From: a bacterium 1XD8-76
Lineage (GTDB): Bacteria; Bacillota; Clostridia; Lachnospirales; Lachnospiraceae
Assembly: GCA_003611955.1 (NCBI GenBank)
Contig: RAZE01000001.1
Coordinates: 496,001 to 560,000 of the forward strand
Length of the DNA: 64,000 nt
Direction of reading: 5' to 3'
This document shows positions 62,742 through 64,000 of the stretch, piece by piece. Below the pieces are notes generated by a model. It was not told where the DNA came from, did not search any database, and was given only the letters and a program-made list of their open reading frames with translations. Position numbers and translations under genes: made by a program. The number at the start of each line of letters is the position of its first letter. The first letter of the stretch is position 1.

Positions 62742-63500
62742 ATGGAACGATTCAATATTGCGGAAAAGAATCATCAGGACTGGTTCGGAGGTCATTATTT
62801 TTCCGATCATCAATATGATCCTGAATTTGAGGAGATTGTCAGGAAATTTCTTTGCGGTGATGTCCTCGTTCATGGCACATTGTCGAATGTGCAGCGGGCG
62901 CTTGTTATGCTTACCGCTTTGACGGCCAGCCAGACATGGAAACCACTTTCAAAATATGTGCTGGCGGCGTTGGACATGGGAGCAGCGCCGGAAGAAATCA
63001 AAGAAACGCTGTATCAGTGCGCTCCTTATATTGGCGTGGAAAAGGTAAAATGCGCTCTGGACGAGGCAAATAAAGCCTTTCAGTCTGCCGGGATTGTTTA
63101 TCCGTTGGAAAAGCAGGCGAAAGTTACGGAGGAAAACAGGTTTGCTAAAGGTCTTGCCGTTCAGCAGGAGATTTTCGGTGAGGACAATATCAAAGCGATG
63201 CGCCGTGTTGCACCGCAGGAGTTAAAGCATATTCAGGATTATCTGTCTGCCTATTGCTTTGGCGATTTCTATACAAGAGGAACTTTGGATTTGAAAATGC
63301 GGGAACTGGTTACATTCTGTGCGATTTGCTGTCTCGGCGGCTGTGAGCCGCAGGCGAAGGCTCATGCGGGCGCAAACTTAAGCGTGGGCAATACCCGTGA
63401 AATGCTGATTGAAGCAATTACCCAATGCCTGCCGTTTATTGGATTTCCGAGGACATTAAATGCGATTTCCTGTATAAATGAAGTAACAGCAGAAAAATAA
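62742..63500 (+). CDS. Carboxymuconolactone decarboxylase family protein (two domains)
   Basis: A 252-residue helical protein with two CMD/AhpD-like domains (about residues 30-110 and 150-240). The first contains NVQRALVMLTALTASQTWKP, and the second ELVTFCAICCLGGCEPQAKAHAGANL. In the AhpD motif CxxCxxxH only the first Cys and the His remain (CEPQAKAH), so peroxide-reductase chemistry is doubtful. It resembles the MSMEG/YurZ-like two-domain group often found beside aldo/keto reductases and flavodoxins. The ATG at 62742 follows GGGAGGCG. It is the last gene of the redox cluster. Confidence 0.85.
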   Translation: MERFNIAEKNHQDWFGGHYFSDHQYDPEFEEIVRKFLCGDVLVHGTLSNVQRALVMLTALTASQTWKPLSKYVLAALDMGAAPEEIKETLYQCAPYIGVEKVKCALDEANKAFQSAGIVYPLEKQAKVTEENRFAKGLAVQQEIFGEDNIKAMRRVAPQELKHIQDYLSAYCFGDFYTRGTLDLKMRELVTFCAICCLGGCEPQAKAHAGANLSVGNTREMLIEAITQCLPFIGFPRTLNAISCINEVTAEK

Positions 63501-63733
63501 TGGAGGATTGGTATGAGGAAAGCTATTATTGAGGGTAAAGAATTGGAACTTGCGTAAAAGGGTTATGAAATACCTTCAGGTCATCAAAGATACGGTTGAA
63601 AAATGGTCGGACTGTTTACAGGGGCTCATATGAAAAAATTCACAACAGAATTCCTTCGTTTGACAACAAAATCTGGCGCTTGCGGGTGATACTCTGGTAG
63701 AATGAGAGAGAAACCCGAAAAGGAAGTAATGGA
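63501..63733 (+). other. Degenerate gene remnant region
   Basis: After the CMD gene, GGAGG precedes a 14-codon ORF (63513-63557, MRKAIIEGKELEL), and a 22-codon ORF at 63565-63633 (MKYLQVIKDTVEKWSDCLQG) follows. Neither has a recognisable domain. They look like debris of a deleted gene. The following regulator has its own ribosome site. Confidence 0.35.
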
Positions 63734-64000
63734 ATGCGGATAGCGATATGCGATGATGAAAAAGAGATCAGGGAGCTGCTTGGGGATAAGGTGAAGAATC
63801 TTTATCCGGAGGCGGCTCTTGCCTTTTATGCGGCGGGAGAGGAACTGCTCACGTCAAAAGAACGGCCGGATATACTGTTTCTGGACATCCAGATGCCCGG
63901 AAAGAACGGGATGGAGACAGCGGAAGAACTGCGCAGAAAATGGCGGGAGACGGTTCTCATTTTTGTGACGGCTCTGGAAGAATATGTGTTTCAGGCCTTC
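63734..64000 (+). CDS. LytTR-type response regulator, receiver domain (3' end outside window)
   Basis: The first 89 codons of a response regulator are present: IAICDDEKEIRELL acidic pocket, phosphoacceptor in ILFLDIQMPGKNGMETA, and FVTALEEYVFQAF at the window edge. The ICDDE beginning and EYVFQAF end are typical of LytTR/AgrA-like regulators, in which a DNA-binding LytTR domain follows. The ATG follows AGGAAG. Its sensor kinase probably lies outside the window. Confidence 0.85.
   Translation, partial: MRIAICDDEKEIRELLGDKVKNLYPEAALAFYAAGEELLTSKERPDILFLDIQMPGKNGMETAEELRRKWRETVLIFVTALEEYVFQAF

Overview
The window looks like a chromosome segment of an anaerobic gut Clostridium relative, most plausibly Lachnospiraceae (Bacillota). 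The evidence is the gene content: VanW, YesM/YesN-type two-component proteins, DUF4867 and DUF4080 proteins, glutamine synthetase III, a tryptophan T-box leader, LacI-type carbohydrate operons, strong AGGAGG ribosome sites and frequent GTG/TTG starts. No rRNA, tRNA or CRISPR array was seen. The species was not determined.

Layout. 1-16.7 kb is a monosaccharide module. It holds a LacI-type regulator, a xylulokinase, a DUF4867 protein and a fucose/arabinose isomerase family enzyme. It continues with a sensing unit (membrane-anchored sugar-binding protein, YesM-type kinase, YesN-type regulator, lipoprotein binding protein) and a ChvE-type importer with one ATPase and two paralogous permeases. 16.7-24.9 kb is mixed housekeeping: a B12/radical SAM protein, a DnaQ-type exonuclease, a VanW protein, a HypE-like fragment protein, an Lrp regulator with an aminotransferase, and a YesL protein. 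24.9-31.5 kb is a second sugar operon: LacI regulator, CUT1-type binding protein and two permeases without an ATPase, aldo/keto reductase and Gfo/Idh oxidoreductase. 31.6-42.9 kb carries TrmL, an MFS transporter, a truncated ketopantoate reductase, an OmpR-type two-component system, MutS2, a degenerate HtrA-like protein, YhaM and a RlmD-type methyltransferase.

From about 42.9 kb the DNA becomes visibly richer in A/T and carries gene remnants: a frameshifted AlbA_2 protein, an IS66 transposase tail, apparent P-II and GMP synthase tails, and a Rpn-type nuclease fragment. Inside this stretch (44.8-55.6 kb) lies a glutamine-nitrogen block: three-gene split glutamate synthase on the minus strand, then T-box-controlled stand-alone trpB, glutamine synthetase III, asparagine synthetase and CTP synthase on the plus strand. 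Two consensus promoters diverge at 48.2-48.3 kb. The glutamate synthase and glutamine synthetase leaders carry similar terminator-like hairpins close to their promoters, which suggests shared antitermination control.

56.2-63.5 kb is a redox cluster: LysR regulator, small coiled-coil protein, frameshifted cupin, collapsed cyclophilin-like lipoprotein, lipoprotein flavodoxin, a DUF4405 membrane protein with two His pairs, a MATE transporter, a cytoplasmic flavodoxin, an aldo/keto reductase and a double carboxymuconolactone decarboxylase-domain protein. The most unusual idea in the window is that the exported flavodoxin and the putative di-heme membrane protein form an extracytoplasmic electron route. 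The window ends inside a LytTR-type response regulator.
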